A stretch of DNA of 25,157 nucleotides from an uncultured Eubacteriales bacterium (GTDB lineage: Bacteria; Bacillota_A; Clostridia; Peptostreptococcales; Anaerovoracaceae): positions 1 to 25,157 of the forward strand of contig CADATR010000006.1 in the NCBI GenBank assembly GCA_902790885.1, read 5' to 3'. Below, one piece after another: positions 1 through 6,853 of this stretch (position 1 is its first letter; every line of letters starts with the position of its first letter). Both the position numbers and the translations under genes were made by a program. The notes beneath the pieces were generated by a model. It saw only the letters and a list, made by a program, of their open reading frames with translations. It was not told the DNA's origin and did not search any database.

Positions 1-411
1 AGCAATGTTTTCTATAACGGTCTGAGTATCGGAAACCGCGACATAGTACTGGATGCCCGGGTGGACCGAACGGAATCCGGATAAATACTCTGGCAGGAAT
101 GTAACAGCCGGAATGGAAGATGTCTGTATCTCGAGTATTCCGCCTATGCTGCCGCTTGGATCGTTCAGGGCATCAAAAGCCTGAGCACGCGCGTTGATCA
201 TCTCAACAGCATACTTGTAGAACTTGCTGCCCTGAGGAGTCATTTCAACGGCTCTGCTCTTGCGGTCGAGCAGTTTTACTCCGAGTTCCTTTTCGAGATT
301 GCGTATGTGAGTGCTTATAGTGGGCTGTGTGAAGAATGTAGCGTCAGCGGCCTTGCTGAAGCTTTTGTATCTTACGACATTCACAAAAGCCTCGATCTGT
401 TTAAAATCCAT
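1..411 (-). CDS. LysR-family transcriptional regulator (partial, C-terminus beyond left edge)
   Basis: The first 137 codons of a LysR-type regulator are visible; the gene runs off the left edge, so most of the effector-binding domain is missing. The N-terminus has the classic winged helix-turn-helix: KAADATFFTQPTIS followed by HIRNLEKELGVKLLDR (about residues 20-52), then the linker helix and the start of the periplasmic-binding-like domain. The ATG at 409-411 has a near-perfect AGGAGG four bases upstream, overlapping the stop of the ACT-domain gene, so it is probably the third gene of the thrC operon. The opening MDFKQIEAFVNVVRYKSFSKAAD resembles, from memory, the LysR family annotated as selenium-metabolism associated in clostridia. 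That would fit the selC-selA-selB locus 12 kb away, but the specific assignment is inference; the LysR family call is firm. Confidence 0.9.
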   Translation of the reverse strand, partial: MDFKQIEAFVNVVRYKSFSKAADATFFTQPTISTHIRNLEKELGVKLLDRKSRAVEMTPQGSKFYKYAVEMINARAQAFDALNDPSGSIGGILEIQTSSIPAVTFLPEYLSGFRSVHPGIQYYVAVSDTQTVIENIA

Positions 412-419
412 TTATCCTC

Positions 420-857
420 CTAATCCATTCCAAGAAGCTGCACCCTCGAAAGGCCGGGTGCTTCTGTTATTTCTTTCAGCATGCTTTCCAGGCTTGCGGC
501 ATCCTCTCCAAGTTCAAGCGTTATAACAACGTTTGCTCTGGAGTCTACGGGAGGATTCTGGGTTATAGTCCAGACGCTGTAACCAAAGCGCGAGATGATG
601 CTCAGTACAGCGGAGAGGGTACCCACGCTATGACGCATCATCATGGAAATGATTGCGTGACGGCCCATAGAGACTGTGCTTATGTCTCTGACCATGTCAC
701 GGTATTTGTAGAAAGTGCTGCGCGAGATGCCTACCATGCGGACGGCTTCACTTACATCGGCAGCCTTGCCCTCATCCAGCAGTTCTTTGGCGAGGGCGAC
801 CTTCTCGCAATATGAAGGCAAAAGTGCCTTATCTACGATCAAGTATTTACCTTCCAT
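420..857 (-). CDS. ACT domain-containing protein (PheB/UPF0735-like regulator)
   Basis: This 145-residue protein has an N-terminal helix-turn-helix-like segment (about residues 35-58, containing VSEAVRMVGISRSTFYKY) and a C-terminal ACT domain (about residues 66-145, starting GRHAIISMMMRHSVGTLSAVLSIISRF). This is the layout of the PheB/UPF0735 ACT family of Bacillota. ACT domains usually bind amino acids, so a sensing or regulatory role is likely, but the ligand is unknown. The ATG lies 6 bases after the thrC stop and the LysR start lies 8 bases after its own stop. Co-transcription with thrC suggests a link to threonine or aspartate-family metabolism. In many Bacillota this family sits beside hom or thrC, which supports the call. 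Full length, no visible defect. Confidence 0.88.
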   Translation of the reverse strand: MEGKYLIVDKALLPSYCEKVALAKELLDEGKAADVSEAVRMVGISRSTFYKYRDMVRDISTVSMGRHAIISMMMRHSVGTLSAVLSIISRFGYSVWTITQNPPVDSRANVVITLELGEDAASLESMLKEITEAPGLSRVQLLGMD

Positions 858-863
858 ATAATG

Positions 864-2354
864 TTAATCCCTCACATTGCTCTTTTCAATTACATAGGCT
901 TTCATATCGGATATTTCGATGACATCGCTATGAACTATAGGCTTTTTGAATATCCCGGCAAGGCCCGAAGGGATATCCGCTCCCGTGATGTCATGGCATT
1001 TGTTCATGTTGCCCTCGTCGCTGCCCGTGAGCTCTTCGCCGAGCGCCCCGAGCACAGCTGCCGAGAACTTATAAGGCGAAGCTGTTGAGAGCACAACGGC
1101 AGGGGCGTCCTGACCGTCGGCGTTTTCTTTATACCTTTCCATGCATGCCCATGCTATGGAAGTATGTGTATCCATCAGATAGCTGTCTGCTTCAAATACG
1201 TTTCTGATAGCTGCGGCGCCTTCTTCATCTGACGCGAAGATGCCGGTGAATACCGACTGTATCTCTGCAAGCTCTTCGGCCGTTATCGTATATTCGCCGT
1301 TCTGCTCAAGCTGCTTCATGTATTCGACAGTATGCTCAGGTCCGCATACATAATAAAGAAGGCGCTCGAGGTTGCTCGATACCAGGATGTCCATGGAAGG
1401 GGATGTCGTTTTGAAGAAATCGCGCTTTCTGTCATAACGGCCTGTGCTGAGGAACTCAGTCAGTACATCGTTTTTGTTGGAAGCGCAGACGAGCCTGCGG
1501 ACAGGAAGTCCCATCTTAAGAGCGTACCAGCCCGCCATGATGTCTCCGAAGTTGCCTGTAGGTACTACAAAGTCGATCCTGTCTCCGTCAGCTATCGCAC
1601 CCGCTTTAAGGAGCTGGGCATATGCTGAGAAGTAATACACGATCTGAGGAACGAGCCTTCCGATGTTGATGGAGTTTGCGCTCGAGAGGGAGACGCCAGC
1701 GACAGGCTTAGGTATCTCTCTGAAAAGGCGCTTTACGCCTGTCTGAGCATCATCGAAATTGCCGCGTATCGCGCATGCCGTAACGTTTGAGCTGTCAGGT
1801 GTCACCATCTGGAGTCTCTGAGTGTCGGAAACTCCTCCGTGAGGATAGAACACGATGATCGCCGTGCCCGGAACATCACTGAATCCCTGTATGGCAGCGC
1901 TGCCCGTGTCGCCGGATGTAGCTGTCAGTATCAGGATATCATCCGTGAAATCGTTCATGCTTCTTGCCGCGCTCATGAGGTTAGGCAGGGCGGAAAGGGC
2001 TACATCCTTGAACGCGGATGTAGGGCCATGGTAAAGCTCGAGCACATACGCTTCTGCGCTGCTGCTGTGCGTGCTTACGACAGGGGTGATGTCTTCAGAT
2101 GAGAACTTGTTTCTGTAGCTTCTCTCAACGAGCTCATCGATGAGCTCTTCACCGTAGTCATCGAAAAAGACGTTCCATACAGCTTTGGCCATGCTCCTGA
2201 AATCGCCTCCTGCAATTATCTTATGATAATCCACTTTGATCTTCTCAAGATCAGACGGTACGTAAAGTCCGCCGCCTTCGGCCTGTCCGTCAAGGATGGC
2301 CCTGCTCGATCTGACTTTTATGGATGGGTTTCTTGTGCTTACATAATCTATCAT
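864..2354 (-). CDS. thrC: threonine synthase
   Basis: Converts O-phosphohomoserine to threonine and phosphate with pyridoxal phosphate, the last step of threonine synthesis in the cytosol. The 496-residue length fits the longer threonine synthase class. It begins with the family's MIDYVSTRNPS N-terminus. The PLP lysine is K116 in HGPTSAFKDVAL, and the phosphate-binding TATSGDTGSAA follows at about 144-154. SLSSANSINIGRLVPQIVYY and VPTGNFGDIMAGW are further family motifs. The ATG is preceded by AAGGAAAGG. It is transcribed divergently from hom-ask-asd, which supply its precursor homoserine; homoserine kinase (thrB) is not visible here. A likely promoter lies at 2426-2454, and the ACT and LysR genes follow in the same orientation. 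Confidence 0.97.
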   Translation of the reverse strand: MIDYVSTRNPSIKVRSSRAILDGQAEGGGLYVPSDLEKIKVDYHKIIAGGDFRSMAKAVWNVFFDDYGEELIDELVERSYRNKFSSEDITPVVSTHSSSAEAYVLELYHGPTSAFKDVALSALPNLMSAARSMNDFTDDILILTATSGDTGSAAIQGFSDVPGTAIIVFYPHGGVSDTQRLQMVTPDSSNVTACAIRGNFDDAQTGVKRLFREIPKPVAGVSLSSANSINIGRLVPQIVYYFSAYAQLLKAGAIADGDRIDFVVPTGNFGDIMAGWYALKMGLPVRRLVCASNKNDVLTEFLSTGRYDRKRDFFKTTSPSMDILVSSNLERLLYYVCGPEHTVEYMKQLEQNGEYTITAEELAEIQSVFTGIFASDEEGAAAIRNVFEADSYLMDTHTSIAWACMERYKENADGQDAPAVVLSTASPYKFSAAVLGALGEELTGSDEGNMNKCHDITGADIPSGLAGIFKKPIVHSDVIEISDMKAYVIEKSNVRD

Positions 2355-2425
2355 TTTAAAGCCTTTCCTTCTTATGATGTCTGTCTGTTATATGGGTAAC
2401 AAATAGTTGAATTACAACAATGAAT

Positions 2426-2454
2426 ATGATACATTACTTTTGTCACAAAGACAA
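2426..2454 (-). promoter_or_regulatory. Putative sigma-A promoter of the thrC operon
   Basis: Read on the minus strand, TTGTCT (2454-2449) and TATCAT (2431-2426) are separated by exactly 17 bases, 72 bases upstream of the thrC start codon. This matches the vegetative consensus in spacing and in most bases. Assignment is by inspection only. Confidence 0.5.
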
Positions 2455-2492
2455 GTGTTTTCGTATCGCGGACAAAGTTAAAGTGATTGTCC
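2440..2492. promoter_or_regulatory. Paired GACAA/TTGTC inverted repeats, possible operators
   Basis: Two perfect inverted repeats share the same half-site. The first is TTGTC-N5-GACAA at 2440-2454, covering the -35 box and spacer of the putative thrC promoter. The second is GGACAA-N11-TTGTCC at 2470-2492. Both sit in the divergent thrC/hom spacer, where a shared regulator could act on both operons. The binding protein is unknown. Confidence 0.35.
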
Positions 2493-2635
2493 ACCTGGCA
2501 CGGAACACTCAAAAAAATTTCCGGATTTTTTGTGTAGATGAACAAAATACGGTGAAAAGTTTTCGGGAAATAACCCAATAATCTTGAACCTTTTTTAGTA
2601 CAATACACAAAAATCACTGACAGGAGGAATTTTGG

Positions 2636-3799
2636 ATGAAGATAGCTATCATGGGATTCGGTACCGTCGGAAGCGGCGCATATGAGACTGCTTTGAATGC
2701 GGGCGGACTGGAAGTGGTAAAGATCCTTGCCAGACACGGCAGGGAGGGATACGAGCATCTGAACAGTATTATCACGCCTGATATAGATGATATTGCCGGT
2801 GATCCTGAGATCGAACTCGTTATAGAATCGATGGGAGGGATAGAGCCTGCCAGGGAATACGTGCTCAAATGCCTGAGAGCCGGCAAGCATGTCGTGACGC
2901 CAAACAAGAACCTTATCAGCGCATGCTACAGAGAGCTCATGGCTGAGGCTGACGCGAACGGAGTTAAGCTCAGGTTCACCTCGGCAGTGGGCGGAGGGAT
3001 TCCTTGGCTGTTCAATCTGCTGAGGACCAAGCGCTGTGATGAGATCGTCAGGATAAGAGGAATAGTGAACGGCACCTGCAACTATATCCTGGACGCGATG
3101 CATGATGAGGGCTCGGATTTCGGCGAGATGCTGAAGATCGCGCAGGAGCTCGGTTACGCTGAAGCCGATCCGTCTTCAGATATAGAAGGTACGGATACGC
3201 TCAGAAAGACTGTGATCAGCACCAACCTCGCGTTCGATGCAGCCATAAAGGAGGAGGATGTTCCGTGCTACGGCATTGACACCATACAGGCCTGCGATAT
3301 CGCTTATCTGAAAAAGATGGGTCTGGTGTGCAAACTCATGATGAACGCGGAGAAGAACGGAAACTCCATTGAAGTATATGTAGAGCCGACTGCTTTCCCT
3401 GAAGGCTCGCTCGAGGCGAATGTGAAGCTGAACAACAACCTCATCACTCTTACGGCAAAGCATATCGGCACACAGAGTTTCTTCGGACAGGGAGCGGGCA
3501 TGATGCCTACAGGCGAATCCGTAATACAGGATGTGCTGGATATCCGCGACGGCAAACAGATGACCGTTGCCGATCCTAAGGATGACATCAGGGCTGACAA
3601 CAGCAACGCATTCCACCGGTATTACATAAGACACGACCGCATGTGCGAGCACATTGAGCCGCTGATCGATACATATGAAGAAAAAGACGGTATTTATTAC
3701 TGCATCTCAAAACCGATCACGGTAGAGAAGATGCATGAGATGGGCCACCACCGCAAGGAGAAGGGCAAAGAGATGTTCTTCGCCGCGCTTGCTGAGTAG
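2636..3799 (+). CDS. hom: homoserine dehydrogenase
   Basis: Reduces aspartate semialdehyde to homoserine with NAD(P)H, the branch point towards threonine and methionine. The 387-residue protein opens with the Rossmann motif GFGTVGSG (7-14). The catalytic domain shows VTPNKN (87-92), GGGIPW (119-124) and NGTCNYIL (145-152). GYAEADPSSDIEGTDTLRK supplies residues matching the yeast catalytic set (E176, D187, K191). The C-terminus after about residue 330 begins RYYIR, as ACT domains of this family do, but only about 55 residues follow, so the usual ACT domain is short or degenerate. The start has a strong AGGAGG seven bases upstream. It leads the plus-strand cluster with aspartate kinase and asd. 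Confidence 0.96.
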   Translation: MKIAIMGFGTVGSGAYETALNAGGLEVVKILARHGREGYEHLNSIITPDIDDIAGDPEIELVIESMGGIEPAREYVLKCLRAGKHVVTPNKNLISACYRELMAEADANGVKLRFTSAVGGGIPWLFNLLRTKRCDEIVRIRGIVNGTCNYILDAMHDEGSDFGEMLKIAQELGYAEADPSSDIEGTDTLRKTVISTNLAFDAAIKEEDVPCYGIDTIQACDIAYLKKMGLVCKLMMNAEKNGNSIEVYVEPTAFPEGSLEANVKLNNNLITLTAKHIGTQSFFGQGAGMMPTGESVIQDVLDIRDGKQMTVADPKDDIRADNSNAFHRYYIRHDRMCEHIEPLIDTYEEKDGIYYCISKPITVEKMHEMGHHRKEKGKEMFFAALAE

Positions 3800-3816
3800 A
3801 GACAGAAAGGAACAAA

Positions 3817-5142
3817 ATGTTGAAGGTACTTAAATTCGGAGGATCGAGTCTGGCGGACAGCTCGCAGTTCTCCAAGGTAAAAGCAATAGTAGAATCTGAC
3901 AGCTCGCGCGAAGTTGTAATAGTATCAGCTCCGGGCAAGAGAGACAGTGATGACAACAAGATCACGGATCTTCTGTATCTGATGCATGCTCACATCCGTT
4001 ACGGTGTGTCGCATGAAGGAGTCCTTTCCATGATAAAGAAGAGATACTCCGAGATCAGGAAGGGATGCGGACTTACAACGGATATCGGGGCCATTATCGA
4101 TGAGTCGTTCGCCGGTATAAATAAAAAGACATCCGTGGATTTCATAGCTTCGAGAGGAGAGTATTTCAGCGCGATACTGATGGCTGAATATCTGGGCTAT
4201 GAGTTTGTAGACGCAGCGGACTGGCTGTGCTTTGAATACAACGGAAAGGTGAACGCTGAAAAGTCCGAGGAAAAGCTCCGCGAACTGAAGAGCAGGTATG
4301 GAAAGATCGTGACACCGGGATTCTATGGCGCGCTGCCTGACGGCAGCATCCGCGTGTTCCCGAGAGGCGGTTCGGATATTACCGGAGCTCTCGCGGCTGC
4401 GTATCTTGGCGCTGAAGTCTATGAAAACTGGACTGATGTATCAGGCATACTGATGGTCGACCCAAGGATCGTTGAGAATCCTAAGACTATCGCCAGAGTT
4501 ACATATGACGAGCTCAGAGAGCTCAGCTATATGGGAGCGTCAGTGCTGCATGAGGATACTGTATTCCCTGTAAGGATAAAGGATATCCCGGTCAACATCC
4601 GCAACACGAACGCGCCTGATGATCCGGGCACAATAATCGGTGAGCACTTTGATGATGAACTCAAGGAAGAGACTGAAAGGTTCATTACCGGAATAGCCGG
4701 AAAGCGCAACTTCTCCATCATCAGCATATACAAGAGCAGGATAGGCGAGGAGAAGCTCGGACTGCTCATGGAAGTCCTCGAGGTGTTCGCACGTTACGAG
4801 ATCCCTGTGGAGCAGGTGCCTAGCGGCGTCGACAGTTTCTCGATAGTATTCCCGAGCGGGAGCATCGGCGGAAGAAAGCACGAGCTTATTCAGGAACTGA
4901 AGGACTTCGAGAGCATCGATAACGTTTCGCTCACTGAGGGAGTCAGCCTCATAGCCATCGTAGGCCGTCAGATGGCCTACAGGGTGGGCATATCCGGAAA
5001 GATCTTCAAGACTCTCGGTGAAAACAAGATAAACATCAGAACCATAGAGCAGTGCGCTGACGAGATCAACATCATGGTAGGTGTCTATGATGAAGATTTC
5101 GACAGGGCCATAAGGGTGCTCTATGAAAGCTTCGCAAAATAG
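3817..5142 (+). CDS. aspartate kinase
   Basis: Phosphorylates aspartate with ATP, the entry step of the lysine/threonine/methionine pathway. The 441-residue protein starts with the kinase motif KFGGSS (6-11), followed by the amino-acid-kinase fold with FIASRGEYFSA, PRGGSDITGALAA and the VDPRIV segment. The C-terminal part (about 295-441) contains tandem ACT repeats, including GISGKIFKTLGENKINIRTIEQ, which in this family bind threonine or lysine for feedback control. It follows hom by 17 bases with AGAAAGGA before the ATG, and asd starts 31 bases after its stop. The layout hom-ask-asd gives three consecutive activities of the pathway. Which isoform (lysC, dapG or thrA-like) cannot be decided from sequence alone. 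Confidence 0.95.
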   Translation: MLKVLKFGGSSLADSSQFSKVKAIVESDSSREVVIVSAPGKRDSDDNKITDLLYLMHAHIRYGVSHEGVLSMIKKRYSEIRKGCGLTTDIGAIIDESFAGINKKTSVDFIASRGEYFSAILMAEYLGYEFVDAADWLCFEYNGKVNAEKSEEKLRELKSRYGKIVTPGFYGALPDGSIRVFPRGGSDITGALAAAYLGAEVYENWTDVSGILMVDPRIVENPKTIARVTYDELRELSYMGASVLHEDTVFPVRIKDIPVNIRNTNAPDDPGTIIGEHFDDELKEETERFITGIAGKRNFSIISIYKSRIGEEKLGLLMEVLEVFARYEIPVEQVPSGVDSFSIVFPSGSIGGRKHELIQELKDFESIDNVSLTEGVSLIAIVGRQMAYRVGISGKIFKTLGENKINIRTIEQCADEINIMVGVYDEDFDRAIRVLYESFAK

Positions 5143-5173
5143 TGATTATAAAAAAAGAAAAGGAAGGGCAGAA

Positions 5174-6208
5174 ATGAAAAAGTACAACGTAGGAGTAATG
5201 GGCGCGACCGGAGCAGTCGGACAGCAGATGATCAAGGTGCTCGCAGAGAGAGATTTCCCTGTAGGCGAGCTGAGATGCCTGGCAAGTGAAAGATCTGAGG
5301 GCAAGGTGCTCAGCACACCTTTCGGTGATATCACGATCCAGAGGACCTGTGAGACCGCTTTTGACGGACTCGACATCGTTCTCGGCGCTTCGGAAAATGA
5401 CATCGCTGAAGCAATGGCGCCTCACATCAAGGCAGCAGGCGCGGTATTCGTGGACAACTCGTCAGCATTCAGGCTGTGTCCGGATGTTCCTCTGGTAGTT
5501 CCTGAGATCAATCCTGAAGACGTGGAGTGGAACAACGGCATTATCAGCAATCCTAACTGCACGACTATCATCTCTCTTGTAGCTATCAACGCCATTAACA
5601 AGCTGTCAAAGATAAACGGCATTTACGCTTCGTCATATCAGGCAACAAGCGGTGCCGGTGCTGCAGGTCCGATCGAGATGTATGATCAGTCCGAAGCTGT
5701 TCTGAAGGCAAGAGCCGCCGGCGGAGAAGGCAACTCATACGGAGCTGACATCGATCCTAAGGTGTTCCAGTATCAGATCGCTTACAACGTGATCCCTCAG
5801 ATCGGAGGATTCGGCGAGAATCTCTATTCATCCGAGGAGATGAAGCTGCAGAACGAGGGACGCAAGATCATGCACCTTCCTGAGCTCAAGGTAAGCTGCA
5901 CATGCGTAAGAGTGCCTGTGGAAAGATCACACGCGGTATCGATCGACGTCATCACGGAGGAGAAACTCGACCTTGCTGATGTAAGAGCTGCGATCGAAAA
6001 GGCTCCGGGATGCAGACTGTATGATGAGCCATCCGAGAAGATCTATCCGATGCCAATACTGACATCGAATCAGGACATCGTATATGTCGGCAGGATCCGC
6101 CGCGACCTCGTAAACGAGAACGGTATCAACCTCTGGTGCTGCGGAGACCAGGTGCGCAAGGGCGCTGCGACCAACGCAGTCCAGATCGCCGAGCTGCTCA
6201 TCAAATAG
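5174..6208 (+). CDS. asd: aspartate-semialdehyde dehydrogenase
   Basis: Reduces aspartyl phosphate to aspartate semialdehyde with NADPH, linking the upstream kinase to the homoserine dehydrogenase. The N-terminal GATGAVGQQM (10-19) is the NADP-binding loop. The active-site cysteine is C129 in SNPNCTT, and VPVERSHAV carries the conserved histidine near residue 250. YQATSGAGAAG is another family signature. The protein is 344 residues, typical of the family. I chose ATG 5174 because it is preceded by AAGGAAGGG and gives MKKYNVGVMGATGAVG; an in-frame ATG at 5123 would overlap the kinase gene and add 17 charged residues foreign to the family. The operon ends at a terminator 27 bases after the stop. 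Confidence 0.97.
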   Translation: MKKYNVGVMGATGAVGQQMIKVLAERDFPVGELRCLASERSEGKVLSTPFGDITIQRTCETAFDGLDIVLGASENDIAEAMAPHIKAAGAVFVDNSSAFRLCPDVPLVVPEINPEDVEWNNGIISNPNCTTIISLVAINAINKLSKINGIYASSYQATSGAGAAGPIEMYDQSEAVLKARAAGGEGNSYGADIDPKVFQYQIAYNVIPQIGGFGENLYSSEEMKLQNEGRKIMHLPELKVSCTCVRVPVERSHAVSIDVITEEKLDLADVRAAIEKAPGCRLYDEPSEKIYPMPILTSNQDIVYVGRIRRDLVNENGINLWCCGDQVRKGAATNAVQIAELLIK

Positions 6209-6229
6209 TGATAAGGAAATCTGACAGAT

Positions 6230-6280
6230 AAAAAAGGCTGTCCGCTGTATGTAAGTACATGCGGACGGCCTCTTTGTTTT
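6230..6280 (+). terminator. Rho-independent terminator after asd
   Basis: An 11-bp stem (6235-6245 with 6261-6271, one G-U pair) encloses a loop that can itself form a short ATGTA/TACAT helix. It is followed by CTTTGTTTT. A run of A on the left side means it could also work on the minus strand. Confidence 0.85.
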
Positions 6281-6300
6281 GAGCCGAAAGGAAAGGGGAA

Positions 6301-6336
6301 AACAAAAACAATAAGGGGACGGGTTTTCCCGTCCCT
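6301..6336 (-). terminator. Minus-strand rho-independent terminator
   Basis: A perfect 8-bp GC-rich stem (6316-6323 with 6328-6335, plus an outer G-U pair) closes a TTTT tetraloop on the plus strand. Only on the minus strand is it followed by a T-rich tail, TTATTGTTTTTG. It therefore most likely ends a minus-strand transcript coming from about 6656, since no plus-strand T-run follows. Confidence 0.7.
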
Positions 6337-6516
6337 GATAACTTCCTTTATTCTGTTGTGTCTCCGCTGTACATATCTCCAATACAGCTTCGATTTGTTT
6401 TCATTCTCTAAGTTGCTTTTCAGGCTGTCCCGTGATCACATCTGCTGATAATGATTTGGTGTCCCGTTATTCGTCACCTGCGGGTTGCCTCTAAGCCGGC
6501 CTGCCTTGCAGAGTCT

Positions 6517-6552
6517 TTATAGCGGAACAGCCCCTTTCTCAAATGTTCCCAT
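6517..6552 (-). CDS. Possible 11-residue peptide ORF
   Basis: On the minus strand a GGAGG (6565-6561) lies eight bases before ATG 6552, which starts an ORF for MGTFEKGAVPL and then TAA. The spacing is ideal for translation and the ORF lies inside the candidate RNA. No homologue is recognised. It could be a leader peptide, a micropeptide or chance. Confidence 0.2.
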   Translation of the reverse strand: MGTFEKGAVPL

Positions 6553-6572
6553 TGGTCTGTCCTCCGTATTCT

Positions 6573-6594
6573 GCGCGCTGCGCGCTTTTCTTTT
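6573..6594 (+). terminator. Weak plus-strand hairpin with T-run
   Basis: GCGCG and CGCGC flank a CTG loop and are followed by TTTTCTTTT, which resembles a short terminator on the plus strand. It would stop read-through from upstream before the nucleotidase operon. The short loop and stem make this uncertain. Confidence 0.3.
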
Positions 6595-6662
6595 GCCGGA
6601 TCACCAACTGATAATTCTTTACTTACTCCGTCCGGCGTGTTTTCTTTTCTCTTGTTGTCTCC

Positions 6663-6690
6663 ATTGTACTGATTTAAAAACAAAATGCAA
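6663..6690 (-). promoter_or_regulatory. Putative minus-strand promoter of the candidate RNA
   Basis: On the minus strand TTGCAT (6690-6685) and TACAAT (6668-6663) are 16 bases apart and preceded by an A/T-rich stretch like an UP element. Predicted start of transcription is near 6656. Confidence 0.5.
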
Positions 6691-6736
6691 TACCATTAGT
6701 GGATTATTAATGTATTAAAATAATACAAAATATTTC

Positions 6737-6764
6737 TTGATTTTTTGTGACGGTTTACAATAAT
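6737..6764 (+). promoter_or_regulatory. Possible promoter of the nucleotidase-larE operon
   Basis: TTGATT (6737-6742) and AATAAT (6759-6764) are 16 bases apart, about 90 bases upstream of the chosen start codon, in an AT-rich tract divergent from the minus-strand promoter. The -10 box is imperfect; TACAAT at 6756-6761 is an alternative with poor spacing. Confidence 0.35.
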
Positions 6765-6853
6765 CGGGCCGCGCAGCGTGTCTGTATCCAAAAGTGATCC
6801 CCGTTTGTGCTATCATATGGACATTGAACGGAAAGAGAAAGGAGGGGGCGTAC

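Larger units (their letters stand above)
6301..6656 (-). ncRNA. Candidate unrecognised non-coding RNA
   Basis: A sigma-A-like promoter (TTGCAT, 16 bases, TACAAT; 6690-6663) and a strong terminator bracket about 330-355 nt on the minus strand with no identifiable protein. The putative transcript could form a long-range helix between 6532-6524 and 6431-6423 (nine pairs including one G-U) and a GCGCG hairpin near 6573-6585. I compared it from memory with tmRNA, RNase P, SRP, 6S RNA and T-box features and found none. It also contains short ORFs, one with a good GGAGG site (6517-6552), so it could be a short mRNA or a decayed gene instead. Boundaries are estimates from the signals. Confidence 0.35.
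6209..6853. other. 645-bp region without a recognisable protein gene
   Basis: Between asd and the nucleotidase gene I see no ORF resembling a known protein. The region holds the asd terminator, a second hairpin read from the minus strand (6301-6336), and a possible RNA gene on the minus strand (6301-6656). It also has an AT-rich promoter zone with divergent signals (6663-6764) and a GCGCG hairpin with trailing T-run on the plus strand (6573-6594). The minus strand is purine-rich through most of the interval, as transcribed strands tend to be in Bacillota. The longest minus-strand ORF (6474-6683) has an Arg/Lys-rich product without recognised motifs. Confidence 0.6.

Noticed and set aside
2511..2533. 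A/T-rich imperfect palindrome as attenuator before hom
   Set aside because: The arms pair poorly because of an insertion, and there is no alternative hairpin or leader peptide with repeated Thr/Ile/Met codons.
2584..2604. TTGAAC and TACAAT as a hom promoter
   Set aside because: The boxes are only 9 bases apart. TACAAT could still be a -10 box, but no acceptable -35 box lies at 16-18 bases.
6301..6656. tmRNA, RNase P RNA, SRP RNA, 6S RNA or T-box
   Set aside because: I looked for the conserved cores and terminal sequences of these RNAs and found none; there is no tag-peptide reading frame, no CCA end and no closing long stem.
6474..6683. 69-residue Arg/Lys-rich ORF on the minus strand
   Set aside because: It starts upstream of the predicted transcription start, has no ribosome site and matches no family I know. 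Reading through its TGA as selenocysteine gives no sensible protein before the next stops.
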